From Syntrophomonas sp. (GTDB taxonomy: Bacteria > Bacillota > Syntrophomonadia > Syntrophomonadales > Syntrophomonadaceae), in the NCBI GenBank assembly GCA_016841425.1, contig JAENZE010000012.1:62001-126000 (forward strand): 64,000 nucleotides of DNA, given 5' to 3'. Both the position numbers and the translations under genes were made by a program. The notes under the pieces were generated by a model. The model made no database searches. It saw nothing but the letters and a program-made list of their open reading frames with translations, and had not been told where the DNA came from. Position 1 is the first letter of the stretch. Each line of letters begins with the position of its first letter. This document shows, piece by piece, positions 9,342 to 18,314 of this stretch.

Positions 9342-10499
9342 ATGAAGAAAACCATAGCGCTTATTGTGGCGATGTTTCTGGTGTTAACCCTTGTCGGCTG
9401 CTCAAGCGCGCCGCAGGTAAGTACAGGGAATCCATCTGTATCTCAAAATGAAAATAGTAATGAGCAAGCGGAAAATGCAAGCAAGTTTGTTGCTACTGCA
9501 GAATCTGATATTCCAGCTTACTATTTTATAAGCAATATCTTTCTTGGCAGCTGTGATGTGGACGGTTGGCACAGCCTTTGTGACACTGCAGGCGGCTACG
9601 GTGAAGATGATATCGGCGACGCCACAGTCTTTTATACAAAAGATTTACTAGCCGTTCTCAAATATTCCCTCTATGATGACGGAGAATATGTGGGCGATGC
9701 TGATCGGATTGTATGGCTGACTGAGGAGGAGCACGGGCTCGGTACCTTTGAAATCGATGGGACTGCGGAGAAGTTTTCAAAATACGGAGAGCTATATAAA
9801 GGATCTGACTATAAATTCGAAGCACACCGAATATTTAACCTTCCCGTAAAACTTGGGAATGAACTTGCAGAGCTTGTTATTCCTGACTACAACTTCTGTA
9901 GTTACTTTATATTGGAAAATCACGAAACGGTGTATGATTCCTCTTCCGGTTTGCTTGCAACAAACAGCAATGCAGAGATTTCCCCCTGTGTGCTTTCACA
10001 TAATGAGGAAGTCACACCAAAAGGCATGCAGACCTTGAACGATTTGTTTAAGGAAGCTGGGATGGAGAACACAATCCCCAACTTCACAGACTGTATTCGC
10101 GGCGATTTTGACGCTGACGGCAAGGACGAATATGTGATAATAGCGAACAGTCCGGTGGATGATCTCCACTGGCCTGCCATTGCCGGCGAAGGTGAAAGGG
10201 ATATGGTGGGTACTTTTTCGGCTATTCTATACCAGGAGGATGACGGTAAGGTGCAGGTACTTCATAATGATATGCGCCCCATGAAAGAGACCGTCACTTT
10301 TTCCAACGGACAGTATAGTGTTTTAGACATTGAACATTGCCATAACGTCACCCTTGAGTCAGCAGGAGACTTAAACGGCGACGGAATTTATGAAATAGCT
10401 GCACGAATAGGAGTGTGGGAAAGCGGATACACCCTGATGTTTTCTCAGAATGAAAATGGTATTTACGAAGTCGTCCTGCGTGCGAACTGGGGTTTGTAA
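9342..10499 (+). CDS. Putative lipoprotein with calcium-loop-like repeats
   Basis: 385 residues. The signal peptide ends in LVLTLVGC, a lipobox with Cys20, followed by a Ser/Asn/Gln-rich tether. Two acidic loops, DFDADGKDEY (about 252-261) and DLNGDGIYEI (about 344-353), match the D-x-D-x-D-G pattern of EF-hand-like or FG-GAP calcium loops, so calcium binding is plausible. GGAGATCA precedes the ATG. No enzyme motif is seen. Confidence 0.65.
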   Translation: MKKTIALIVAMFLVLTLVGCSSAPQVSTGNPSVSQNENSNEQAENASKFVATAESDIPAYYFISNIFLGSCDVDGWHSLCDTAGGYGEDDIGDATVFYTKDLLAVLKYSLYDDGEYVGDADRIVWLTEEEHGLGTFEIDGTAEKFSKYGELYKGSDYKFEAHRIFNLPVKLGNELAELVIPDYNFCSYFILENHETVYDSSSGLLATNSNAEISPCVLSHNEEVTPKGMQTLNDLFKEAGMENTIPNFTDCIRGDFDADGKDEYVIIANSPVDDLHWPAIAGEGERDMVGTFSAILYQEDDGKVQVLHNDMRPMKETVTFSNGQYSVLDIEHCHNVTLESAGDLNGDGIYEIAARIGVWESGYTLMFSQNENGIYEVVLRANWGL

Positions 10500-10633
10500 G
10501 AGCAAAACCAAGGGAAACCAAAGACCAGCTAACTAAAGTCAAGCTTTTTTTGGCACTACCCAGAACACTAAAAATAGGCGCAAACAGCTATCTTTCGCAT
10601 TAGCGAAGTCTAGAATTCAGTAAATCGAGGTTT

Positions 10634-11902
10634 TTAGGCTACAAACGCTAATCTTTTATTGAATCGAGCCCTTTGTTCTTCAGGTGTTATAAGGACAAAG
10701 GGCTTCTGTTTTTTCAGGACTGAAAAAATGATATGGAGCAATTTGTTCATCACGGCACCTAATGCCTGTTTCTTGGCCTTACTCTTCGTTTTTTCTTGAT
10801 AATAATCATAGAGAACTGGGTTAACCAAACTTCCATTTGCCGCTTTCCTAATGGCAACAGTGGCAGCTATGTATAGTGCTCTGCGAAGATAAGGTGACCC
10901 TCGCTTGGTTACCTTGTTGTGCGTTCCGGTGAAATTGCCTGACTGTCTGACGGAAGGATCAACACCGCAATACGCTACCAGCTGTTTGGCTCTCTTAAAC
11001 CGGTGAATTCCACCAATCTCAGCGGCAATCAAAGGAGCCAAGTTCTCACCCAATCCAGGGATACTCTTTAATAGCGCAATATCGGGTATATGTGTAGATA
11101 AGGCTTCAATCTCCTGGTTCAAACGATTCATCTGCTCAATCGTGTGTTTCATACTGCTGACGAACACGGAAATACAGGTGAACAATGCTTCAGATTGTAT
11201 ACCGATAATTTGAGCTTCATGGGCACTTTGTTTGAGTAAGGCATACTTTTTCTCAGCATATGCCTGTCCTCTCTTTGAATTAGCCATAATTAGACTGATA
11301 ACCATTTCGTGACTGGCCGACAAGAACGCGGCAGGAGAAGGATAGTGCGTTAGGAATTCTATAGATGTTTTCGAAGACACATTAGGAAATATCTTCGTAA
11401 ACCCAAACCATACCTGATCCAGCGCAGCGACAAGTTGATTTAAGGTAGCCACTTTTTGCTCTGAACAATGATGCAATGTTCGGCATAGTGTTTGGAGATT
11501 GGCCATTTCGGGTGTCTTTGGCTCATACAAACGAAGATCTAGGATAAAGGGTAGTCTGGCCAGTTCTTCACAATCCAGCTTATCAGTTTTAGTTTTCCTA
11601 ATACCAGAATTCTTGATAGAATGAGATTGGATAGGATTTATCAGAATCACTTGCAAGTCGTTTCTGGTAAAGAAGTGGACGAGGCGTGAGGAGTAATGCC
11701 CGGTTGACTCGATTACGAGTGTGGGCCAGCTTCCAAACGTCTCTTCCACTTTCTTGAGTACTGCCAGGACAGATGATAAACCTTTTCCACAGTTTGATGC
11801 TTCGAATGGCTTCCGATAAACTGAGCCGGATGGTGAAAGGATACAATACCACGATGTTTCTTTAGCAACATCAATACCGACAACAGGACAATTGTTCTCC
11901 AT
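10634..11902 (-). CDS. IS110-family transposase
   Basis: 422 residues. The N-terminal DEDD RuvC-like domain shows GIDVAKET, LVIESTGHYS and KTDKLDCEELA, supplying the acidic residues. The C-terminal Transposase_20 domain shows LKSIPGLGENLAPLIAAEIG and the serine motif CGVDPSVRQSGNF, followed by KVTKRGSPYLRRALY. The protein recombines DNA at target and donor loops guided, in this family, by a bridge RNA from the noncoding end. Start is the ATG at 11902 with TGGAGGT upstream. It is full length and apparently intact, without terminal inverted repeats, as expected. Confidence 0.92.
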   Translation of the reverse strand: MENNCPVVGIDVAKETSWYCILSPSGSVYRKPFEASNCGKGLSSVLAVLKKVEETFGSWPTLVIESTGHYSSRLVHFFTRNDLQVILINPIQSHSIKNSGIRKTKTDKLDCEELARLPFILDLRLYEPKTPEMANLQTLCRTLHHCSEQKVATLNQLVAALDQVWFGFTKIFPNVSSKTSIEFLTHYPSPAAFLSASHEMVISLIMANSKRGQAYAEKKYALLKQSAHEAQIIGIQSEALFTCISVFVSSMKHTIEQMNRLNQEIEALSTHIPDIALLKSIPGLGENLAPLIAAEIGGIHRFKRAKQLVAYCGVDPSVRQSGNFTGTHNKVTKRGSPYLRRALYIAATVAIRKAANGSLVNPVLYDYYQEKTKSKAKKQALGAVMNKLLHIIFSVLKKQKPFVLITPEEQRARFNKRLAFVA

Positions 11903-11973
11903 AGCATAACCTCCAGATTGTAGATTGAAGGATTGCCCATTCCATAACCCCGGTATGCAGCCTTGCGCGTTAA

Positions 11974-12198
11974 ACGGGAATAATTGATCCCAACCAGCCA
12001 AAACGCATAATACCCTGGAATGGAGTAATAGTCTACGGTACGGGGATAAGACAACTCTACCCCTGGGACGGTTACATTAACACCCTTCAAGAGTATTATC
12101 GTCATGACTATTGGGATTCCATTGAACAATCCGTTCAACTACAATTTACAGGGGACGGTTCTTGCGGTTGGCCATTTGTTATGGATCATGACTTTTGA
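11974..12198 (+). pseudogene. Unidentified gene fragment next to IS110
   Basis: A 74-codon open stretch without a start codon reads like real protein (RIIPWNGVIVYGTGIRQLYP, then WDGYINTLQEYYRH) up to a stop inside the palindromic repeat. It is probably the surviving 3' end of a gene truncated by the transposon. Family not recognised. Confidence 0.35.
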
Positions 12199-12242
12199 TA
12201 ATTCCTTTGAAGAAAAATTAATCAACCGCAAGAACCGTCCCC
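12152..12242. repeat. Palindromic repeat with 20-bp inverted ends
   Basis: GGGGACGGTTCTTGCGGTTG at 12152-12171 is exactly mirrored by its reverse complement at 12223-12242, with 51 bp between. It could fold into one long hairpin. The GGGGACGG...CCGTCCCC theme recurs at 17331-17376, so this looks like a small dispersed palindromic (MITE- or REP-like) element. Confidence 0.7.
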
Positions 12243-12320
12243 TTGGTTACTACCGGGGCAGACGGATCGTTGCTGAATAAAGCGAAGCCTCATGAAGTCA
12301 ATCAAGGGAGAGTGCAATAT

Positions 12321-13178
12321 ATGAGAATAGGATTTATCGGCTTAGGTGTAATGGGAAAAAGCATGGCTTTGAATCTAATGAAGGTGGGATATCCGTTGAA
12401 TATCTATACCCGCACGAAAAGCAAAGCCGCTGAATTAACAGCAAAAGGGGCAATCTGGATGGACACTGCCGGTCAGGTCGCTGCAGCGTCAGATGTTATT
12501 ATAACCATTGTAGGTTATCCGAAAGACGTTGAAGAGGTTTATTTTGGAGAAAACGGGATTCTTGACAATGCACAACAAGGCTCTGTTTTAATCGACATGA
12601 CAACATCTTCTCCGCTGCTGGCTCAAAAAATCTATGAACAGGCGAAGGCCAGAAATATATCTGCCCTTGATGCACCTGTTTCAGGAGGAGATGTTGGTGC
12701 AAGAGAAGCCAGACTTTCCATTATGGTTGGCGGTGACCCGGAAGCATTTGAAAGGGTGAAACCCGTTTTCGAGGCAATGGGTAAAAACACTGTGCTGCAA
12801 GGGGAAGCGGGAGCAGGGCAGCATACGAAGATGTGCAATCAGATTGCGATTGCTTCCAATATGATTGGGGTTTGTGAAGCTGTGGCTTATGCGCAGAAAG
12901 CCGGCCTGGATCCCGAAACTGTTTTGAAAAGTATCGAATCAGGAGCAGCCGGCAGCTGGTCTCTCAGCAATCTGGCGCCAAGAATGATCACAGGTGATTT
13001 TGCACCGGGATTTTACGTAAAACACTTTGTTAAAGATATGACGATTGCTTTAGATGCCGCCAAAGAAATGGGAATGCTGACGCCTGGCCTGGAATTGGCA
13101 AAAACGCTGTACGAAAAACTGGCAGCTGATGGAGCAGAAGACGATGGTACGCAGGCACTTTTTAAACTATTTATCTAG
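12321..13178 (+). CDS. NAD(P)-dependent beta-hydroxyacid dehydrogenase (3-hydroxyisobutyrate dehydrogenase family)
   Basis: 285 residues. The N-terminal Rossmann motif GFIGLGVMGKSMALNLMK starts at residue 4, followed by the substrate-binding motif DAPVSGGDVGAREA (about 117-130) and the catalytic-lysine helix GAGQHTKMCNQ (Lys about 171). The family reduces or oxidises 3-hydroxyisobutyrate, tartronate semialdehyde or succinic semialdehyde; which one cannot be read here. ATG at 12321 is preferred over an upstream in-frame start because it begins directly at the Rossmann fold and has AGGGAG upstream. Confidence 0.88.
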   Translation: MRIGFIGLGVMGKSMALNLMKVGYPLNIYTRTKSKAAELTAKGAIWMDTAGQVAAASDVIITIVGYPKDVEEVYFGENGILDNAQQGSVLIDMTTSSPLLAQKIYEQAKARNISALDAPVSGGDVGAREARLSIMVGGDPEAFERVKPVFEAMGKNTVLQGEAGAGQHTKMCNQIAIASNMIGVCEAVAYAQKAGLDPETVLKSIESGAAGSWSLSNLAPRMITGDFAPGFYVKHFVKDMTIALDAAKEMGMLTPGLELAKTLYEKLAADGAEDDGTQALFKLFI

Positions 13179-13190
13179 AAGGACAGTACT

Positions 13191-13376
13191 TTGTTTTCAC
13201 AAGCAGAGTCAGCTAAATTATTTGCTAAATTTGAAACAGCTGAACAATTTGTAAAAAGCCAGGGTTATCAGATCATGATGAACAGCGGTGCAAATTATGA
13301 TTTGCAGCTTCCCAGTTCTTTTGATGAGGTAATAAATGGTGTACATATAACTAGGCATACTTTTACCGAGGAATAA
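13191..13376 (+). CDS. Small protein of unknown function
   Basis: 61 residues from a TTG at 13191 with AAGGAC before it, 12 bases after the dehydrogenase stop. It is amphipathic at the N terminus (AESAKLFAKFETAEQFVKSQ) and polar after that. It may be an operon partner of the dehydrogenase or a fragment of a larger protein. No family recognised. Confidence 0.4.
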   Translation: MFSQAESAKLFAKFETAEQFVKSQGYQIMMNSGANYDLQLPSSFDEVINGVHITRHTFTEE

Positions 13377-13497
13377 ATATTAATTTTGCAGGAGTTTGAT
13401 TCTTCTTGTAGAAATATAAAATAACAACGGGATGGCAGTAGTTGTCCAGCAAGGGATTGAAATACCCGGTATTATAGTATTGTAGGCTGATATAACT

Positions 13498-13551
13498 CGA
13501 CCATGAAGGTCTTTTCTATGTTTTGGAAAAGATTGGAATGGTCGTTTTTTT
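13498..13551 (+). terminator. Rho-independent terminator or attenuator ahead of tsaA
   Basis: CGACCAT pairs with ATGGTCG, with inner CTTTTC pairing with GAAAAG, followed by seven T. It ends only 23 bases before the tsaA start. It therefore either ends the preceding unit or acts as an attenuator in the leader of the uptake operon. Confidence 0.65.
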
Positions 13552-13574
13552 ATGCCGGAAAGTAGGTGGGAAAC

Positions 13575-14033
13575 ATGGAACTTAAAGCAATTGGGGTAAT
13601 CCACAGTCCATATATTGAACCGGATGATGCACCCATACAAGGACGACTGGCGGAAGAAATATTGGAAATTGAGGTCTTTCCCGAATATATGGATGGAATG
13701 AAGGATATTGACCAGGTCAGCCACTTGATTGTCTTGTATTGGTGTGATCGGGCTGACCGGGGGATAATGCAATCTATCACCCCATTTAGCACGGACCCTA
13801 AAGGTGTCTTTTCCTGCCGCGCACAAATGCGGCCCAACCCCATTGCCTTTTGTATTGCCGAAGTACTGGAACGGAATGAAAATATCCTGCGAGTCAAAGG
13901 GGTCGAGGCCCTGGAGGGAAGTCCCTTGCTGGACTTGAAGCCCTACTCCAGCGCAATAGACAGTATCGCAGGCATTCGCATCGGCTGGATGCCACCGGAC
14001 GCGTTTGCTTCCAGACGCAGGTACCGTGAATGA
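13575..14033 (+). CDS. TsaA/TrmO-like protein
   Basis: 152 residues of the TsaA (UPF0066) beta-barrel family: IGVIHSPY at the start, VSHLIVLYWCDRADR, the SAM-contacting stretch FSCRAQMRPNPIAFCIAEVL, and DLKPYSSAID near the end. E. coli TrmO of this family methylates the t6A base of tRNA-Thr; other members sit with metal-uptake or molybdopterin genes and may have other substrates. Start ATG 13575 has AGGTGG 6 bases upstream. It leads the FecCD-type transport operon, which hints at a metal or cofactor role. Confidence 0.8.
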   Translation: MELKAIGVIHSPYIEPDDAPIQGRLAEEILEIEVFPEYMDGMKDIDQVSHLIVLYWCDRADRGIMQSITPFSTDPKGVFSCRAQMRPNPIAFCIAEVLERNENILRVKGVEALEGSPLLDLKPYSSAIDSIAGIRIGWMPPDAFASRRRYRE

Positions 14034-14097
14034 TGCTGCCCCATACAAAATGCAGATGAGGATTAAGATATCTTGAAAGTAAGGACTACTATTTATT

Positions 14098-15147
14098 ATG
14101 AAAAAAGATTATGCAGCATACACAACCAGAAAGAAGCTGATTATCCTGTTGTTAATGGCGGCAACTCTTGCGGTAGCATTATATGCTATTGCGCGCGGGT
14201 CCATGAATTTTTCAATATCGGAGGTGGTTTTAGCCCTTATAGGTCAGGGTGATCCCACTTCTCATGCTGTAGTGCGAAATATACGCCTGCCCAGAGTATT
14301 AGCCGGGATCCTGGCTGGAGCAGGCCTGTCGGTAGCGGGGTGTGTAATGCAGAACAATTTAAGAAACCCGCTGGCTTCTCCTTTTACCCTGGGGTTATCC
14401 CACGCTGCAGCCTTTGGAGCTACATTCGCTATTGTTGTTCTGGGAGTAGGCACTATTCAGAATTCCTCCACTGATGCAGTGATAATCAATAACCCTTATC
14501 TGGTTACCACCTCTGCTTTTATCTGGGTCATGGTGGCAACGGTGACCATCCTTATACTGGCCAAGTTTCGAGGAGTATCCCCGGAAGCTATGGTGCTGGC
14601 AGGGATTGCCCTGGGTTCATTGTTCACCGCTGGAACCACTATTATCCAGTATTTCACTCCGGATGTACAGGTGGCAGCTACGATTTTTTGGACTTTTGGA
14701 GACCTGGGCAGAGCCTCCTGGAAGGAAGTTTGGATTATGGCTGCTGTTGTCGTACTGGTATTGATTTATTTTCTATTTAAAAGATGGGATTACAATGCCT
14801 TGGACAGCGGAGAAGAAACTGCCAAGGGATTGGGAGTCAATGTGGAAAGAGTACGCATGGCAGGCATGTTTACAGCGGCTTTGACGGTTGCGGTGCTGAC
14901 CTCTTTTCTTGGTATTATTGGTTTTGTCGGCCTGGTGGGGCCGCACATGATGAGGAGAATTATCGGCGGAGACCATCGGTTTTTAATCCCGGCTTCAGCG
15001 TTATGCGGCTCACTGCTGCTGCTGGCATCAGATACTGTGGCCAGGACCATTGTTTCGCCAGTTGTACTGCCCGTAGGGGCTATAACTTCATTCATGGGCG
15101 CACCGCTCTTCTTGTATCTACTAACCAGGGGGTATCAGAAAAGATGA
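14098..15147 (+). CDS. FecCD-family ABC transporter permease
   Basis: 349 residues, about nine membrane helices. Family motifs include IRLPRVLAGILAGAGLSVAG, NPLASPFTLGLSHAAAFGA, GDLGRASW and the ATPase-coupling stretch GFVGLVGPHMMRRIIGGDHR. It carries iron-siderophore, haem, cobalamin or related metal complexes inward together with the next two genes. The gene overlaps the ATPase start by 4 bp (ATGA), so they are translated together. Substrate unknown. Confidence 0.9.
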   Translation: MKKDYAAYTTRKKLIILLLMAATLAVALYAIARGSMNFSISEVVLALIGQGDPTSHAVVRNIRLPRVLAGILAGAGLSVAGCVMQNNLRNPLASPFTLGLSHAAAFGATFAIVVLGVGTIQNSSTDAVIINNPYLVTTSAFIWVMVATVTILILAKFRGVSPEAMVLAGIALGSLFTAGTTIIQYFTPDVQVAATIFWTFGDLGRASWKEVWIMAAVVVLVLIYFLFKRWDYNALDSGEETAKGLGVNVERVRMAGMFTAALTVAVLTSFLGIIGFVGLVGPHMMRRIIGGDHRFLIPASALCGSLLLLASDTVARTIVSPVVLPVGAITSFMGAPLFLYLLTRGYQKR

Positions 15148-15896
15148 TATTAGATATTAAAGGACTTGCATTTAACTATCCTGGCCGATCGGTGCTGCAG
15201 GATATTAACTTCCGGGTGGAAAAGGGAGATTTTTTAGCTATTCTGGGTACCAACGGAGTGGGCAAAACTACTATGCTAAAATGCATCAACCGGATCCTGA
15301 AACCATGCGAGGGGGTGGTCTTGGTGGAAAATGAAGATGTCTACAAGCTCAGCCGGATTGATCTGGCTAAGCGCATAGGCTATGTTTCCCAGCGCCAGGA
15401 GACTCCCTGCTACACCGTTTTTGATGCGGTTCTGCTGGGGCGAAAGCCTTATATCAAATGGGATGTTTCTGACCAAGACATAGAAATAACCAACCAGGTT
15501 ATGGAATTACTTGAGTTAACCGACTATTCGCTGCGTTACCTGGATGAACTCAGCGGTGGTGAGCTGCAGAAAGTGGTCATAGCCCGGGCCCTGGCACAGG
15601 AGCCGGATGTATTGCTTTTTGACGAACCCACCAGCAGCCTTGACTTAAAAAACCAGTTTGAGGTCTTAAAATTGATTAATAAAGTCGTAAAGAGCAAGCA
15701 GGTAGCCGCTATTGTAACCATGCACGATCTCAACCTGGCTGTTCGATTTGCTGAAAAGTTCCTGATGCTTAAGGACGGTGCGATTTTTGCCGCTGGCGGT
15801 TTGGAGGTGATTACTCCGGCCAATGTCGAAAGTGTTTACTCCATTCCCGTTAGTGTGGAACAGTTCGGCGGGGTTCCGGTGGTACTGCCGATATAG
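15144..15896 (+). CDS. FecE/BtuD-type ABC transporter ATPase
   Basis: 250 residues. Walker A GTNGVGKTT (about 37-45), Q-loop YVSQRQE, ABC signature LSGGELQKV, Walker B VLLFDEPTSSLD and switch histidine in MHDLN are all present. It powers the FecCD permease encoded immediately upstream. I chose the ATG at 15144 because it starts at the usual MILDIKGL beginning and overlaps the permease stop. Confidence 0.92.
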   Translation: MILDIKGLAFNYPGRSVLQDINFRVEKGDFLAILGTNGVGKTTMLKCINRILKPCEGVVLVENEDVYKLSRIDLAKRIGYVSQRQETPCYTVFDAVLLGRKPYIKWDVSDQDIEITNQVMELLELTDYSLRYLDELSGGELQKVVIARALAQEPDVLLFDEPTSSLDLKNQFEVLKLINKVVKSKQVAAIVTMHDLNLAVRFAEKFLMLKDGAIFAAGGLEVITPANVESVYSIPVSVEQFGGVPVVLPI

Positions 15897-15959
15897 AACA
15901 AAACCTGGCTTTGTTTGAGTAAATGATAGCCTGATAATATGTAAAGGAGTGAAGGAAAT

Positions 15960-17063
15960 GTGAAGAAAAAAAACCTGGCCTTGATACTGATGGTCCTCTT
16001 ATTTAGTGTCGCTGCTTTGGGGGGCTGCACTTCCCAGGACAGCAGCACACCGAAAGTACAGCAAATTACGGTGACTGATACCCTGGGCAGAGAAGTTGCC
16101 GTAACGACTCCGGTTGATGCTGTGGTAGGAGTGGGCCCCGGTTCCTTGAGGCTTTATTGTTATATTAATGGAATGGACAAGGTAGTAGGTGTGGAAAACT
16201 TTGAAAAGAAAGATTCGACTGGCAGGCCTTATATGCTGGCTTACCCGGAGCTGGCCAACCTGCCTGTTATCGGCAGCGGAGGTCCCAGTTCCACACCCGA
16301 TGCTGAACAAATCGTAGCTGTGCAGCCTGATGTGATTTTTGCCGATGGTTCATTGGATCAAGCGGCAGCCGATATGCTGCAGGATAAGACCGGAGTGCCG
16401 GTCATTGTATTGAATTATGGTGAATTAGGAACATTTAACGAATCTGTCTATGCTTCCATAAGCATGATTGGAGAGGTCATGGGCATGGAAGAGAGAGCTC
16501 AGGAAGTGGTTGATTATATCAAGGCATGCCAGCAGGATCTCGAAGACCGGGTCAAGGATGTTCCTGAGGAAAATAAACTCACTGTTTATGTGGGTGCTCT
16601 GGGCATGAGAGGCACTCATGGAATCCAGAGTACTCAGGGCCAATTCCCTCTGTTTGATATAGTAGGAGCCCGCAATGTAGTTGATGAGACAGGAGATACA
16701 GGATCGGTTATGATTGATCTGGAGAAGCTGATCGAGTGGAATCCGGACAAAATATTCATTGACGGGAGCGGATACAGCCTGGTAGTACAGGACTATGATA
16801 AAAACCCGACTTTTTACCAAACCCTTTCCGCGTATCAAAACGGTGAAATTTACGGACAGCTTCCTTTCAACTATTATACTACCAACATAGATACGGCTCT
16901 GGCCGATGCTTATTACATCGGCAAAGTTACTTACCCGGAGCAATACCAGGATATAGACCCGGAAAAGAAAGCTGACGAGATATATACCTTCTTTCTTGGG
17001 AAGCCTGTGTACGAACAGATGAAAACAGATTTCGGCGGGTTTAAAAAGCTGAATTTGGAATAA
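15960..17063 (+). CDS. FecB/BtuF-type substrate-binding lipoprotein
   Basis: 367 residues from a GTG with AAGGAG upstream. The signal peptide ends in SVAALGGC, a lipobox with Cys23. The mature part has the TroA-type fold marks: ITVTDTLGREVAV, AEQIVAVQPDVIFADGS, and VMIDLEKLIEWNPDKIFIDG. It captures the ligand outside and hands it to the permease. Gene order permease, ATPase, binding protein is unusual but known. A strong terminator follows. Confidence 0.9.
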   Translation: MKKKNLALILMVLLFSVAALGGCTSQDSSTPKVQQITVTDTLGREVAVTTPVDAVVGVGPGSLRLYCYINGMDKVVGVENFEKKDSTGRPYMLAYPELANLPVIGSGGPSSTPDAEQIVAVQPDVIFADGSLDQAAADMLQDKTGVPVIVLNYGELGTFNESVYASISMIGEVMGMEERAQEVVDYIKACQQDLEDRVKDVPEENKLTVYVGALGMRGTHGIQSTQGQFPLFDIVGARNVVDETGDTGSVMIDLEKLIEWNPDKIFIDGSGYSLVVQDYDKNPTFYQTLSAYQNGEIYGQLPFNYYTTNIDTALADAYYIGKVTYPEQYQDIDPEKKADEIYTFFLGKPVYEQMKTDFGGFKKLNLE

Positions 17064-17117
17064 CAGTACAACAGGAGCTGCCGCTTTTTGTAGGGCAGCT
17101 GGTCCAATGTGGTTTTA

Positions 17118-17151
17118 GACCGCCTTACTTATAAGGCGGTCGTGTTATTTT
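17118..17151 (+). terminator. Rho-independent terminator of the uptake operon
   Basis: Perfect 10-bp stem GACCGCCTTA/TAAGGCGGTC with a CTTA loop, followed by GTGTTATTTT. It lies 55 bases after the binding-protein stop. Confidence 0.85.
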
Positions 17152-17196
17152 CTGACCTGTACAACACTTTGATAAATTTCTGCCCGTGATTTTTTA

Positions 17197-17334
17197 TTAA
17201 ATCGATTGCGGATGCTCTTCATCTGGATAAATCGGCGTATTAGTTAGCTGCTTACAGAGTGCAAGTTTTACCGATTTGTTTATGTTACTGAGTAAACCGT
17301 AATGTTTGATTTTCATAAATTCTGCAAGACACGG
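17197..17334 (-). pseudogene. IS91-like transposase, C-terminal remnant
   Basis: On the minus strand an open stretch reads LAEFMKIKHYGLLSNINKS, then VKLALCKQLTNTPIYPDEE and a stop. The KIKHYGLLSN motif followed by a Leu/Cys-rich helix is the tail of IS91-family (rolling-circle) transposases. It is cut off at its N-terminal side by the palindromic repeat at 17331-17376. Confidence 0.6.
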
Positions 17335-17376
17335 GGACGATGTCTGCCCTTTTAAGACAGTAGAAACCGTCCCCGA
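17331..17376. repeat. Second copy of the GGGGACGG palindromic repeat type
   Basis: ACGGGGACGA and ACCGTCCCCG form imperfect inverted ends around an inner GTCT...AGAC hairpin. The end sequence resembles the repeat at 12152-12242. The rest of 17377-17522 shows no gene. Confidence 0.5.
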
Positions 17377-17522
17377 GCAAATTTAGGAGCTCTTGAAACA
17401 ATCTGCACATTAATCTACTATCTTCTTGCGTTAATCCCTGCCCCTCCGGGCTTCCTAATATGGTATAAATCCCATTATTTAACTTTTACTCATCTCCTAG
17501 TTTAAGGCCAAGTCTGGCTGAT

Positions 17523-18314
17523 TTACTCTCCAATAAATACGGGATCTCGTTTTTCCAAAAACGCAGTAAGCCCTTCAGGATAATCTTTGGTGTAACCAGC
17601 TTTTTCTACGCCCAGTCTTTCCAACTCAATCTGTTTTTCTAAACAGGGCATTATTGATTCATTCACCAATTGTTTGGCCATTCCATAGGCCGTTGTAGCA
17701 CCCTTGGCTATCTGGTTAGCCCATTTCAAAGCAGCCTCGTTTAATTCATCTGGTGCGACCACCATATTTACCAAGCCCATGGCCAATGCTTCTTCAGCAT
17801 TAATGACCGGGTCAAGGAAAAGAAATTCATTGGTCTTACCCCACCCAACCAACCGTGGTACAAAAACAGTGAATCCTCCATCTGGTACTAAGCCAAGACT
17901 TGTATAAGCCTGTTTAAATTTTGCGGTTTTAGCCGCAATTTTAAGATCGCATGCCATAGCAATACTGAATCCCGCGCCTCCTACTGCTCCATTAATTGCT
18001 GCGATTACAGGTTTTTCCGACTGCCTTATTTCCAGGATAGCCCGATTAAGAGATTTTGTTAGCTGTTTATAATATGCAGGAGGGTCAGTGTTTACAACTT
18101 CCTTACCCTTGATTAAATCTCCACCTGAGCAGAATGCTTTTCCCGTGCCGGTAAGAATAATGGATCTTATTTGTTTTGATCTACGGCTTTCCTCCATTGC
18201 TAATGTTATATCATCTGATAATTCAATATTTAACGCATTAAACTCATCAGGCCGATTAATAGTAATAATCCCCACATTTCCAACACATTCAAAAAGAACT
18301 GTTTGTAGATTCAT
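17523..18314 (-). CDS. Enoyl-CoA hydratase/isomerase family protein
   Basis: 263 residues (crotonase fold). Motifs: the oxyanion strand ILTGTGKAFCSGGDL, the hexapeptide region AINGAVGGAGFSIAMACDLK and the catalytic-side loop SLGLVPDGGFTVFVPRLVG. The second catalytic acid position appears as D in PDGG rather than a classic glutamate pair, so isomerase or other crotonase chemistry is possible. Start ATG 18314 has AAGGAGG upstream; a further upstream in-frame start adds residues foreign to the family. It acts on short acyl-CoA, likely with the next gene. Confidence 0.85.
   Translation of the reverse strand: MNLQTVLFECVGNVGIITINRPDEFNALNIELSDDITLAMEESRRSKQIRSIILTGTGKAFCSGGDLIKGKEVVNTDPPAYYKQLTKSLNRAILEIRQSEKPVIAAINGAVGGAGFSIAMACDLKIAAKTAKFKQAYTSLGLVPDGGFTVFVPRLVGWGKTNEFLFLDPVINAEEALAMGLVNMVVAPDELNEAALKWANQIAKGATTAYGMAKQLVNESIMPCLEKQIELERLGVEKAGYTKDYPEGLTAFLEKRDPVFIGE

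Larger units (their letters stand above)
11903..12320. other. Noncoding flank of the IS110 element and adjoining wreckage
   Basis: The first roughly 70 bases upstream of the transposase start are a candidate left end that could encode the bridge RNA of IS110-group elements. A stop-free gene fragment (11974-12198) and a palindromic repeat (12152-12242) follow, then the leader of the next gene with AGGGAG before its ATG. The exact element boundary cannot be fixed from one copy. Confidence 0.4.
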
